DNA of 41,086 nucleotides, taken from NCBI GenBank assembly GCA_964517495.1, contig CAZFER010000056.1:1-41086 (forward strand), read 5' to 3'. A model generated the notes under the pieces. That model saw nothing but the letters and a program-made list of their open reading frames with translations, searched no databases and was not told the DNA's origin. The translations under genes and the position numbers were made by a program. This DNA comes from CAZFER01 sp964517495. GTDB taxonomy: Bacteria; Hinthialibacterota; Hinthialibacteria; Hinthialibacterales; Hinthialibacteraceae. Shown piece after piece: positions 1 to 8,367 of the stretch (position 1 is the first letter of the stretch; every line of letters starts with the position of its first letter).

Positions 1-7
1 TCTATCT

Positions 8-28
8 GCGAGTCTTACTCGCTTTTTT
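8..28 (+). terminator. Rho-independent terminator of an upstream gene outside the window
   Basis: A 6-bp stem (GCGAGT / ACTCGC) with a 3-nt CTT loop is followed directly by six T residues. This is the classical intrinsic terminator form on the + strand, so a rightward gene probably ends just left of the window. That gene is not visible here. Confidence 0.6.
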
Positions 29-205
29 CAACGTATTTACTGAGGTCTGATGTTAGGTGTAAAGTAGAATTACAAGCGATTTCAAGACAAGAGAAAATAT
101 TTCATCATTAGTATCTGGATTCAAGGGCTGACTTCTACGTCGTCTTACCCTTGTCAACTAGGGAGGGTGAATTTCAAGGGCAAACACAAACCCTTATATT
201 AAGGT

Positions 206-1549
206 TCATAATTCCAGGATGCCGTTGTAGCGGAAGATATTGTCCCAGATGCAGTCGAGAACTCGGATGGATTGGTCGAGGGGGAGGACTTGTAGGGTTC
301 CATCATCGTTGCGTTCCACGATAGCGCGTTCTTCGACTTTGCCATTGGGCATTTCGATGGTGCTTTTTAGTTTTTTCAATTTTTCAAGCGCATCCTCGAC
401 ATCGAAATCGACATGGGTTTGGTGGTTTTCCACAAACCAATTTTCGATGTATTGATCCAATTCCTCTTTGGTGAAGGTACGGCCAGCGGTCAATAGGTGA
501 TAGTAGGCGAGTAAGGCCTCTTTGCATTCCTCTTCTTCTGCGGCGTCGATCAAGCATTGGAAAACCCCGGCATTGACACTGATGCTTTTAAAGAAAAGGG
601 TTTGGGTGACATCGTTCATGAACTCGACAAACTTGTTCTTGTAATTCATATACTGCTTGATGGCAAATCCCCCCAATACCACCAAAATGGATGCGAGCGT
701 GGCAATCAATGGCACCACGCTGCTGGGGATTTGCTCGGGGGTGACGCCCAGTCTTTCGGCGATGGAGGTCAATTTGAGGGTTATCAGAATGGCGCCGATG
801 AGAATCAGAATATTGGCAGAGATTTTAAATAGGGTGCTGATGCCCGCCCCAAGGGCGGGAAGCAGAAACATCAGGCGGTCTTTCCAGGTCATGCGGATTC
901 TGACATTGGGAAAGAGGATTTCCAAATCGGCTTTGGGAACATTTTTAAAGAAGAATATATAGGTTCGCCCTGGGACGAAATTGAGGTGCTTGACTTTTCT
1001 CTTCTTTTTGCCTTGAAAATAGGATTCATCCTTGAATTTCAAAAGCAATATCACCCGTTCCAAGGTGTCGAAAGTGATCTCTTTTTCCTTGAAATAAAAC
1101 ACCTTTTTCTTGATGGTGGTCTTTTGGGTCCCACGGTAATAAAAGAGGAATCGATCGAAGGCATCAAAATCCACATTCACATCAAGATGGATTAAAGAGC
1201 GGTCCTTAAAAGCGGCCTTCAAATCTTTTTCACTCAAAGTGTGATAGCCAGCTTTATCCAGAAGGTGTTGAAAATCATCAAAAAATGCCTTTACTTTTTC
1301 ATCATCCGACTCTTTTTCAAATGCTTCGATTTTTTTGAAAGGGGTATCGGGATCAGTAGGCATGAAGTGATCTTTAAGGCGTTCAAGAATGGCATGGAAA
1401 CTGAAATGATAGTATGACCTTAGAATCTCGCAAAAGGTTTTGAATGTTTGCTGATCATCCTCGTCCAATTTGTCATCCTGCAAGCACAGTTTGACGACAT
1501 CCGAACGCCGGTAAGGTATGAATGTGTGTTTGGGTTTTTTGTTTGTCAT
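206..1549 (-). CDS. DUF3754 (TMEM143-like) membrane protein
   Basis: This 447-residue protein matches the DUF3754/TMEM143 type found in bacteria, plant organelles and animals; its biochemical role is unknown. The N-terminal half (about 1-220) is charged and soluble. Two hydrophobic segments follow at about 228-262 and 280-303, and the C-terminal third is acidic. Segments that point to the family are FKNVPKADLEILFPN before the membrane region and FMNDVTQTLFFKSI after it. The ATG is preceded by AGGA a few bases upstream. It is the last leftward gene before the window edge and is not tightly coupled to the beta-helix gene upstream of it. Family recognition is from memory of the motif pattern, so the family is fairly sure and the function is not. 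Confidence 0.7.
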   Translation of the reverse strand: MTNKKPKHTFIPYRRSDVVKLCLQDDKLDEDDQQTFKTFCEILRSYYHFSFHAILERLKDHFMPTDPDTPFKKIEAFEKESDDEKVKAFFDDFQHLLDKAGYHTLSEKDLKAAFKDRSLIHLDVNVDFDAFDRFLFYYRGTQKTTIKKKVFYFKEKEITFDTLERVILLLKFKDESYFQGKKKRKVKHLNFVPGRTYIFFFKNVPKADLEILFPNVRIRMTWKDRLMFLLPALGAGISTLFKISANILILIGAILITLKLTSIAERLGVTPEQIPSSVVPLIATLASILVVLGGFAIKQYMNYKNKFVEFMNDVTQTLFFKSISVNAGVFQCLIDAAEEEECKEALLAYYHLLTAGRTFTKEELDQYIENWFVENHQTHVDFDVEDALEKLKKLKSTIEMPNGKVEERAIVERNDDGTLQVLPLDQSIRVLDCIWDNIFRYNGILEL

Positions 1550-1674
1550 TTTCCTATGGTGCCATTCTGTAAAATTTGTTTAGAATGTATCCAACAAGAT
1601 GGTGCGTTAATCCTTCAACCCTCCCAGGCTTGGAAGGGGAAAGGTTGCCACACCCGTTTAGCGATTCATCACCA

Positions 1675-3585
1675 TTATCTCTTTCTTCCAAGTTTTTGCC
1701 ATTCATAAATACTCTTAATAGGTTTTTCTGGTTTTTGGGGCAGGGTTTTGGATTCAGGGGAATGATGATTTCCTTCCGAAGTTTTGGGGGTTCCCCTGCC
1801 CTGCACAATATTTTTACTGCCACCAATGATATTATTATTCACGATTTCGATTCCATCACAATCATCGCTTTGAATAAAAAATGCGGGTTTGGATGAGTTT
1901 AGAATAAATACATTATCTCTAATCTGATGATCATCGCTGTTGGTTTTCATGAACACACCATACCCATCGTCACACACGAAGCGATTATATAGGATCAACC
2001 AACCGTGATTCATTCCTCCCATCCAGACGCCGTTTCGGGGGGCTTTGACATTGCAGCCCCATACCACATTGCGAGGGCCATTGGGACCGTGGGCAGCATC
2101 TTCCGGGGGAGAAGCCCACATGCCATGGCCGTAAGAGCCTGTTCCACGTTCGGCATCAATGGTGCAATTTTCAAAAAGGTTCTCGCGGGTCCAGCCAGCG
2201 TGCCACTGGCCATCGCTTTGGATAAAGGTGCTATTGCGAATCACATTACCTGCCGCCGACCATTGCAGGCAGGGTGCATGGCGCATTTTATCCGTGGTAA
2301 CGTTTTCCATCAGGCAATCATAGGCCATTTCAAATCCCACGTAGGCGGTGCCGCCCCCACCGTGATACCAGGCGTCGGCAAAGTGGCTGTTCTTCACCTC
2401 ACAATGTTTGGCTGGAGTCGTGTAGACCGGCCAACGCCCCGCTTTGAGCACTTCGACCTGGTCGACCCAGCAATTCCAGGCATAGCTGAAGATAATGCCG
2501 CCTGTCCATATTTCCTGTTTTTGTTTGAGTGTTAGCCCTCGCACTCCGCCATATTCAACGGGTTGATACCGTTGGATGTAACTGCCATCAATAGTTGGAT
2601 AAGGAATGCGCAAAGGTTCGGCAATATTAATCGTATTGTTCTCAATAGCTTTAATGCGGTATTCGTTTCGTCGATAAGTTCCCCACTGGCAGGCATTCTT
2701 GACCAGTTTATCCCAACGCTCTGTTTTGGGGGCCTCGAGGATGATAATATCTCCGGTTTTTAAATCGCCTGTTCGTTCCAATTGGAGTTCATACGAACCC
2801 CGCTTTGCATCTTGGGCCAAGCGATATTTTGGCCCGGTTGGATTTCGACCCACAAAGGTGATTGCCCCTAAATAACGGGGTATGGTAGATGCGTTTTGGG
2901 AGGATGATTGAATGTCCACCAGCAGTTTGGTTTCAAATTTCTTGCCATTATCATATTCCGCCACGGCGGTTAAAACACATTTTCCTTGGCTTTTAAAGCG
3001 CCGAACCGCTGAGCCTCGGGTATTGATGGAGAATGTGCCTCCCCAGTGCCTATGTTTTTCCCGCTCAGCAATGACACGACCATCCGCTTTAATACGAAGC
3101 GCACTTAATCCCTGGGGTTTGGCGTGAATTTCAATCCAGGTGGAATCTGTTACTGGTTCACCTTTTTTGGGGCGGAAAAAGGCTACATTATTCTTTGGTA
3201 GATAATCGAAATCAATTTGGGTTTTGCCTATTCCCGCTCCTTGAATGACAACCTTATCATGGGTGCATACCACTGGCCGTTCGAGCCGATAGGTTCCAGC
3301 ACTCAATAGTAATATACCACCACCTTGTTTACCCAGGGTTTCCATTCCCTTTTCCAGGGCATCGGCATCATCTTTGCCATCATTGGGAATGCCGCCGAAT
3401 TCAGCTATGGCGATCTGAGTATCTGATTTAGGTGGAGGTGATTCCAACCCTGCCGTGGTCCAGTTGGGATAGATCAAGCCATCAGGGCCTTTGATATCCG
3501 CAGGTGTCAGTGGAGAATCTGAAGCTGACCCTGTTTGCGAGATAATCATACATAACATCAATGTTTTAAAAAGGTTACCGATCAT
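1675..3585 (-). CDS. Secreted right-handed beta-helix protein, pectate-lyase-3 type
   Basis: This 636-residue protein has an N-terminal signal peptide (about 1-22) and then the opening of the Pectate_lyase_3 family: an FGGIPNDGKDDADAL segment at about 64-78, GGGILLLSAGTYRL, and an IQGAG turn. These are typical of secreted beta-helix enzymes acting on uronate-rich polysaccharides. Roughly residues 148-230 look like an inserted beta-rich, Ig-like domain before the helix resumes. Later coils are rich in N, G and W, with stacks such as NVIRNSTF and LFENCTIDAE. The C-terminal 35 residues are charged and probably disordered. GAGGT precedes the ATG. Substrate and catalytic residues cannot be assigned from sequence; lyase, hydrolase or epimerase activity are all possible. 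It runs in the same direction as the beta-helix/PDZ gene upstream. Confidence 0.75.
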   Translation of the reverse strand: MIGNLFKTLMLCMIISQTGSASDSPLTPADIKGPDGLIYPNWTTAGLESPPPKSDTQIAIAEFGGIPNDGKDDADALEKGMETLGKQGGGILLLSAGTYRLERPVVCTHDKVVIQGAGIGKTQIDFDYLPKNNVAFFRPKKGEPVTDSTWIEIHAKPQGLSALRIKADGRVIAEREKHRHWGGTFSINTRGSAVRRFKSQGKCVLTAVAEYDNGKKFETKLLVDIQSSSQNASTIPRYLGAITFVGRNPTGPKYRLAQDAKRGSYELQLERTGDLKTGDIIILEAPKTERWDKLVKNACQWGTYRRNEYRIKAIENNTINIAEPLRIPYPTIDGSYIQRYQPVEYGGVRGLTLKQKQEIWTGGIIFSYAWNCWVDQVEVLKAGRWPVYTTPAKHCEVKNSHFADAWYHGGGGTAYVGFEMAYDCLMENVTTDKMRHAPCLQWSAAGNVIRNSTFIQSDGQWHAGWTRENLFENCTIDAERGTGSYGHGMWASPPEDAAHGPNGPRNVVWGCNVKAPRNGVWMGGMNHGWLILYNRFVCDDGYGVFMKTNSDDHQIRDNVFILNSSKPAFFIQSDDCDGIEIVNNNIIGGSKNIVQGRGTPKTSEGNHHSPESKTLPQKPEKPIKSIYEWQKLGRKR

Positions 3586-3809
3586 ACTTTACCTCATTCT
3601 AAATAATTTCAACCATTATTGTAACATGTCATCAGGTTCCATTATGGTTATTTTAAACATTTTCAAACGGCCCGCCAATTCTAAGCGGCAAATTGATTCC
3701 ATCCAAGCACAATCCGTTTCCATTGAATACTTCGACGCAAACTCCTTCTGTTAAAGCCGGTATTTTAGCATGTGAGTTCAAATCCATCCCGTTTCAAATA
3801 ATCAGCTGA

Positions 3810-6239
3810 TCATTTTAATACAATAATAACCATACGTTCCATGGCATTATAAATTTTCATGGTTACTGTTTTATTCACATTAGCATTTGACAGCGACCTT
3901 AAATCTTTTAAAGAATGGATTCGGTTTTGATCCAAACCAATAATCACATCCCCTGCCTTCAATCCTGACTTGGCTGCATGGCTCTTGTCAGGAACTTCCA
4001 TAATTAACACACCGGTCTCTTCCCCCATGCCCGCCGCCGATTTTTCCGCCTCCCCGATCAAATTCTTCACTGTGGCTCCCTGCCAAAGGACTGGCTTTGG
4101 ATTTCGTTGTAATTCAGATTTTGATCCTGCCGGTACAGGTTGAAATTTCCGTTCGACTTTTGCGGCTTCAGATTGAAATTCTGGTTTAAGCACACCAAAC
4201 TGATCCATAGGAAAATTCTCAAAACCAAGTTTTAACGCAGGGGATTCCGGCTTGACTCTATAATCGCCATTATCTGGATCCATAAATAATGGATCAGCAA
4301 GTAAGGAATGCGTATCCAATCCTATTTCCTGCCATTCTTTTAATGTCATGGGTTGGTCGACACCAGTAATCATGGGCATGTCGCCACTATTATAAAATAG
4401 GTTGTAATCAAATTGCCTGGCGTATTCAGGATTGGCACGAATAAATTGATAAGGTTTTTCACTCATAAAAATATTACGGGCAATCACATCCTCACTATCG
4501 GGAAACCAAATGTGAAAGCCACCGAATCCATTCACGATGATATTATTCTCTACCTTGCGGTAGAAACCTTCACGCAGTTTCACTCCCGCCCCGAGGCACA
4601 AGTTTTTATAAACATGATAATTGCTGGAGCCATCGTCGAGATCTATGCCCCAGGAATGGCCGTGATCATGAGAGAATCGGTTATATCGAATGTGAGTGGT
4701 TTTGTAATTATCCAACAGCGCGCGTTTCTTGGCGAAGGGCTCGATATCCCGTCCACCATTGTATGAGGTCTTCCAGAATCGATCTCGCCCCCAGCTGTTA
4801 AAGGGGCCGTGGTCACCGCTTTCGCGGACAGTGTTGAATGCATCGTTGTGCTCAATACGATGGCCACCCCAGCAGCCATCGTTGATGCAAATAGCCGCTC
4901 GTGGGCAGTTATAAATGGTGTTGTGGCTTACGGTGATTTGTTCGGACATGGAGATAAAAACACCGGCGGTTTGTTTACCCACTCGGCCAAAGGAATGCAT
5001 TAAATTATCGTGGACCACACAATGAGCGGGATAGTTATCGGTTTTGGGGCCAGGTGTTAAATCAATCTCATCCTGTGGTAGCGTATTGCTGTATTCGATA
5101 GCAGGACTTCGCACAGCGCTGACATCACCAACGATACAGACACAACTTTCACCCAACTCGGCAAATCGGCAACCGGTAATTGATACCCGTCGATTGTAAC
5201 GGCTGATAAACACGCCATTTCCACCTAACTTTCCGAAATAGCAATCCTCGATCGAACAATCTTCGGTGCCTTCCAAATAGACAGCCGCCAATCTAGCAAT
5301 GGACCAATCGCCTCTCAGCAAACGTTCATATGGTTCCATAAAAACACGTGAGGTGTGTTGAAAATGAAGATTATTAAGGTGAACATTTAGAACTGGCTGA
5401 TCTCCAGAACCTTTGATTATAAACAGCTGCTGTAATTGAGTTCCTATAACATCCGCTTTTGCCATACGATCGGTTGTGTATGGATAAACATATAGGAGGT
5501 TTTTTTCATCATCCCAATACCATTCACCGGGGTCATCAAGTTCTTCGAAAATGTTTTCAACAAATAGGTACTTATTATGGAAGCCACCGCGGAAATAGGG
5601 ATCAAAACCACCACCCCGGTTTTCTTGCCAGCCCCCTTTAAACTTTAATGAGCCATCATCATTCACACCGGTGATTTGATAATGTTTGCTTCCCCACATC
5701 GCTCGATGAAGAGCGTGCACATACCCTCCCATGGGATCGGACCAGGTTTTAACGCGATCAGGGGAAATGGCATCTGCGGCGGTGCCGCCAAAAAAACGGG
5801 CAGAAGGATCATAATTGGGATAACGCGCCATATGATAGCGCCGGCCATTTATGTATAATTCATCAATCGTTATGGTATCCTCACTCACTGCCGCTTTCCA
5901 GATTCCATCCACATCTTGAGACCAATCAAGTTTTAAAGGAATGCCACCACTAATGATTGCTTTTTCATCCTTATAACCACTTATTGTGATGTCTCGGGAT
6001 CCTGAAGGAATTGTAATAGGTTTATTCAAGAAATATGTGCCTTCTCGTACATATATTTTTATTTCATCATCTTTCTCTTCATCTATTAGCAAGGTTTGCA
6101 CTTTCGATAATGATCTGAATGGCTGTTCGATGGTTCCAGGGTTGGAATCACTACCGTCTGCAGCAAGGTAATATTCAGCCGCTGTGCCGTTGGATATAAA
6201 TGGAATGAGTGTCATTAATAGGAGTATACTGATACGCAT
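3810..6239 (-). CDS. Secreted right-handed beta-helix protein with C-terminal PDZ domain
   Basis: With the ATG at 6239 the protein has 809 residues; an in-frame upstream start at 6269 exists, but the AAAGGA ribosome site lies just before 6239 and the signal peptide starts there. After the signal peptide comes YYLAADGSDSNPGT, the usual opening of extracellular parallel beta-helix (DUF1565-like) enzymes. Repeated coils with N/H/D turns run to about 650. A linker leads to a PDZ-like domain over the last 85 or so residues (ETGVLIMEVPDKSHAA, then GLKAGDVIIGLDQNRIHSL). A PDZ domain is common on proteases but unusual on a polysaccharide-active helix; it may bind a peptide or a partner protein. Probably pectin or uronate active, but the exact activity is unknown. 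It is divergent from the PL10-like gene with 111 bp between start codons. Confidence 0.75.
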   Translation of the reverse strand: MRISILLLMTLIPFISNGTAAEYYLAADGSDSNPGTIEQPFRSLSKVQTLLIDEEKDDEIKIYVREGTYFLNKPITIPSGSRDITISGYKDEKAIISGGIPLKLDWSQDVDGIWKAAVSEDTITIDELYINGRRYHMARYPNYDPSARFFGGTAADAISPDRVKTWSDPMGGYVHALHRAMWGSKHYQITGVNDDGSLKFKGGWQENRGGGFDPYFRGGFHNKYLFVENIFEELDDPGEWYWDDEKNLLYVYPYTTDRMAKADVIGTQLQQLFIIKGSGDQPVLNVHLNNLHFQHTSRVFMEPYERLLRGDWSIARLAAVYLEGTEDCSIEDCYFGKLGGNGVFISRYNRRVSITGCRFAELGESCVCIVGDVSAVRSPAIEYSNTLPQDEIDLTPGPKTDNYPAHCVVHDNLMHSFGRVGKQTAGVFISMSEQITVSHNTIYNCPRAAICINDGCWGGHRIEHNDAFNTVRESGDHGPFNSWGRDRFWKTSYNGGRDIEPFAKKRALLDNYKTTHIRYNRFSHDHGHSWGIDLDDGSSNYHVYKNLCLGAGVKLREGFYRKVENNIIVNGFGGFHIWFPDSEDVIARNIFMSEKPYQFIRANPEYARQFDYNLFYNSGDMPMITGVDQPMTLKEWQEIGLDTHSLLADPLFMDPDNGDYRVKPESPALKLGFENFPMDQFGVLKPEFQSEAAKVERKFQPVPAGSKSELQRNPKPVLWQGATVKNLIGEAEKSAAGMGEETGVLIMEVPDKSHAAKSGLKAGDVIIGLDQNRIHSLKDLRSLSNANVNKTVTMKIYNAMERMVIIVLK

Positions 6240-6350
6240 AAAACCATCCTTTGGGTTCACAAGAATCAAACATTTACGTTATGATGCATGATCAGCATAG
6301 CATTTCAGATAGATCTTTTAAATCAATACGCATGGAAAGTCAGGCTGAAA

Positions 6351-7469
6351 ATGGAACAACACTCTTTCAATAGAACACTGAATCCTACTATAACTTGGGC
6401 ATGCATTATCTTTCTCGTTGCGGTAATCGTTTATCCTCTGTCGATTGGGGGCCGGGAATCAACCATAAGTTGGGATGACTGTTTAAAGCAAATGGAGCAA
6501 TGGTATGAAAGTGAGGAAGCCATTCGAATCGCTGATAATCTCTGCCTTTATCAACGCAACGCTGGCGGTTGGCCCAAGAACACTGATTTTGCACGACCTT
6601 TAAATACAACCGATCAGGAAAAGTTGCTCCGCAAGAAAAGCGATAAACGTAGTTGCACGATCGATAATGGTGCAACTTATACACCAATGCGATACCTTGC
6701 CAAGGTTTACAATCAAACCGAGGATGAAAAATATAAGAAGCACTTTCTGGATGGATTCGATTTTCTACTCGATAACCAGTACAAAAACGGGGGCTGGCCA
6801 CAGTATCCATATGGTTCCGGATATAGTTTGCACATCACATTTAATGACAACGCCATGATTGGTGTGATGAAATTGCTGCGTGATATCGTCATGGAAGAAC
6901 CACCCTTTCAGTTCATCGATGCAAACCGTCAACAACAGGCTCGAAAGGCAATCGATAAAGGGATTGAGTGTATCTTAACATGTCAGGTGGTGGTGGATGG
7001 CAAGCCAACCGCATGGTGTGCTCAGCATGATGAGAACACACTTAAGCCTGCTCCCGCTCGTTCTTACGAGAAAATCTCCTTGAGCGGATCGGAAAGCGTA
7101 GGGATTATTCTTTTTCTGATGGAGATCGCTAAACCCTCAGTTGAGGTCATTAAAGCCGTTGATTCAGCGGTGAAATGGTTTAATAAAGTGAAAATCGAGG
7201 GGATCAAAGTGGTTCGCAAACCCGCTCCCGATACACCAAAAGGATATGACAAACATGTTGTGCAAGATCCCAACGCTTCTCCCATTTGGGCGCGTTTTTA
7301 TCAAATTGGGACGAACAAGCCCATCTTTTGCGGACGAGATGGAATTATCAAAGATAAACTTTCAGAGATTGAATATGAGCGGCGCAATGGATACTCGTGG
7401 TATACTCATAGCCCTGAAAGGCTGTTTGACAAATATGAACAATGGCGCCGGAAGTGGATTATGCGATAA
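6351..7469 (+). CDS. pelA: Pectate lyase, PL10 family-like
   Basis: Pectate lyases of family PL10 cleave polygalacturonate by beta-elimination in the periplasm or outside the cell. The 372-residue form starting at 6351 carries an N-terminal membrane anchor or uncleaved signal (about 13-34). Family-typical blocks follow in order: QRNAGGWPKN, TIDNGATYT, FNDNAMIGVM, WCAQHDENTLKP, ARSYEKISLSGSES, and a C-terminal FYQIGTNKPIFCGRDG. An earlier in-frame ATG at 6288 would add 21 residues with no gain, so 6351 is preferred, although neither start has a strong ribosome site. The divergent beta-helix genes next door support a role in pectin use. Gene symbol by family convention only. Confidence 0.82.
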   Translation: MEQHSFNRTLNPTITWACIIFLVAVIVYPLSIGGRESTISWDDCLKQMEQWYESEEAIRIADNLCLYQRNAGGWPKNTDFARPLNTTDQEKLLRKKSDKRSCTIDNGATYTPMRYLAKVYNQTEDEKYKKHFLDGFDFLLDNQYKNGGWPQYPYGSGYSLHITFNDNAMIGVMKLLRDIVMEEPPFQFIDANRQQQARKAIDKGIECILTCQVVVDGKPTAWCAQHDENTLKPAPARSYEKISLSGSESVGIILFLMEIAKPSVEVIKAVDSAVKWFNKVKIEGIKVVRKPAPDTPKGYDKHVVQDPNASPIWARFYQIGTNKPIFCGRDGIIKDKLSEIEYERRNGYSWYTHSPERLFDKYEQWRRKWIMR

Positions 7470-7522
7470 GAAGCAGCTTAATGGCTGGGTCCAAATCCAA
7501 GCCAAAGGCAAAGAGCATTCAT

Positions 7523-7708
7523 ATGCCGCAAATGCTCACTAAAGGTGAGGTTGCTCTCATTCTCAAGGTGTCGTTGAGAACAGTTGAAAGCCTTATTTCT
7601 TCCGGGCATTTGTAGCATTACAAGATGGGGGATCCAAGAGCCTCGCCGGTGAGAATCACCAAAGAACCGCTGCCTGATTATCTTGAAAGCCTGTGCAAAA
7701 AAGGGTAA
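7523..7708 (+). pseudogene. Excisionase/HTH_17-type DNA-binding protein interrupted by an amber codon
   Basis: Reading from the ATG at 7523 gives 30 residues (MPQMLTKGEVALILKVSLRT and on to SSGHL), then TAG at 7613-7615. The same frame continues for another 30 residues with VRITKEPLPDYLESL before TAA at 7706-7708. Before and after the stop the frame follows the small winged-HTH plan of excisionase/AlpA-like proteins: start of helix 1, TVxxLI recognition helix, basic wing, then RIxxxxLxxYLE. A single nonsense change therefore seems to have broken a 61-codon gene. Amber readthrough is an alternative, but nothing else in the window suggests a recoded TAG. It lies 86 bp upstream of tRNA-Arg, a common integration neighbourhood, and may be a leftover of a mobile element. 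Confidence 0.6.
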
Positions 7709-7793
7709 ATTAACTGTGTGGCTGTCTATAAAATGTCCACATAGTATGGGTATGGAAAAAAGAAGCGGATCACAAGTCCAATTTTTTAGTCTT

Positions 7794-7867
7794 GCGCCTG
7801 TAGCTCAGCAGGATAGAGCACCGGATTCCTAATCCGTAGGTCGCGCGTTCGAATCGCGCCAGGCGCA
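7794..7867 (+). tRNA. tRNA-Arg (anticodon CCT)
   Basis: A full 74-nt cloverleaf can be drawn: acceptor GCGCCTG/CAGGCGC, D stem GCTC/GAGC, anticodon loop TTCCTAA with anticodon CCT, T stem GCGCG/CGCGC with loop TTCGAAT, discriminator A. The top pair of the anticodon stem is a C-T mismatch, the other four pair. CCA is not encoded. It would read AGG arginine codons. Confidence 0.93.
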
Positions 7868-8113
7868 TATAAAATAAAACCCTCATCTTAAAGCAAATCT
7901 CCAAACCCGATTTCGAGTAGAATTTCAGTCACCACTTACTGATCACTGCGCATTCCGGTGAAATTGCACTGATCACCAAATAAAAAGAATTTCGAATAGA
8001 TTCCATTTACTTTGGATTAATTTGAAGAAGGACGGTATATTCTAGTGTACAAATTTGTATACAAGGGTTATTTTGAAAGGATTTAAGATCGTTCGTAAGC
8101 CTAGTAAATTCAG

Positions 8114-8189
8114 TGGCAGGCGTGGCAGGAATTGAACCCGCAACCTGCTGATTTGGAGTCAGCTGCTCTGCCAATTGAGCTACACGCCT
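8114..8189 (-). tRNA. tRNA-Trp (anticodon CCA)
   Basis: On the minus strand a 76-nt tRNA is complete with encoded 3' CCA: acceptor AGGCGTG/CACGCCT, D stem GCTC/GAGC, anticodon arm CTGA-CTCCAAA-TCAG with anticodon CCA, T loop TTCAATT, discriminator G. The G73 discriminator fits bacterial tRNA-Trp. It is divergent from gatA and has its own promoter just upstream. Confidence 0.95.
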
Positions 8190-8203
8190 TCACACGATTT
8201 AGT

Positions 8204-8231
8204 AATATAATTATAACTTGAATCCAGTCAA
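8204..8231 (-). promoter_or_regulatory. Sigma-70-type promoter for tRNA-Trp
   Basis: On the minus strand TTGACT (8226-8231) and TATATT (8204-8209) are separated by 16 bp. The predicted transcription start falls about 8 bases before the tRNA 5' end at 8189, which suits a short pre-tRNA leader. Confidence 0.55.
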
Positions 8232-8291
8232 TGCCTAGACGGCTATTTAATGATTGCATAGAAAGCATTTTTCCCAGGTTTCACGTGAACA

Positions 8292-8320
8292 TTGACAGAA
8301 TTCCTTTATAAAAGGTTAAT
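8292..8320 (+). promoter_or_regulatory. Sigma-70-type promoter for gatA and the following genes
   Basis: A perfect -35 TTGACA (8292-8297) is followed after 17 bp by GTTAAT (8315-8320), a 4/6 match to the -10 consensus. The start would give a leader of about 40 nt to the gatA ATG. It is the only good -35 box in the tRNA-Trp/gatA divergent region on this strand. Confidence 0.45.
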
Positions 8321-8367
8321 ATACCTTATTAATTTCATTCTAAACTCTTATTTAATCGTTAAATCCA

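Noticed and set aside
240..1195. Several + strand open frames of 60-101 codons opposite the DUF3754 gene
   Set aside because: They are antisense shadows of a gene with a clear family signature, lack ribosome sites and show low-complexity or repetitive composition.
2005..2535. 176-codon + strand frame inside the first beta-helix gene
   Set aside because: It is antisense to a recognised secreted protein, has no ribosome site and no recognisable motif.
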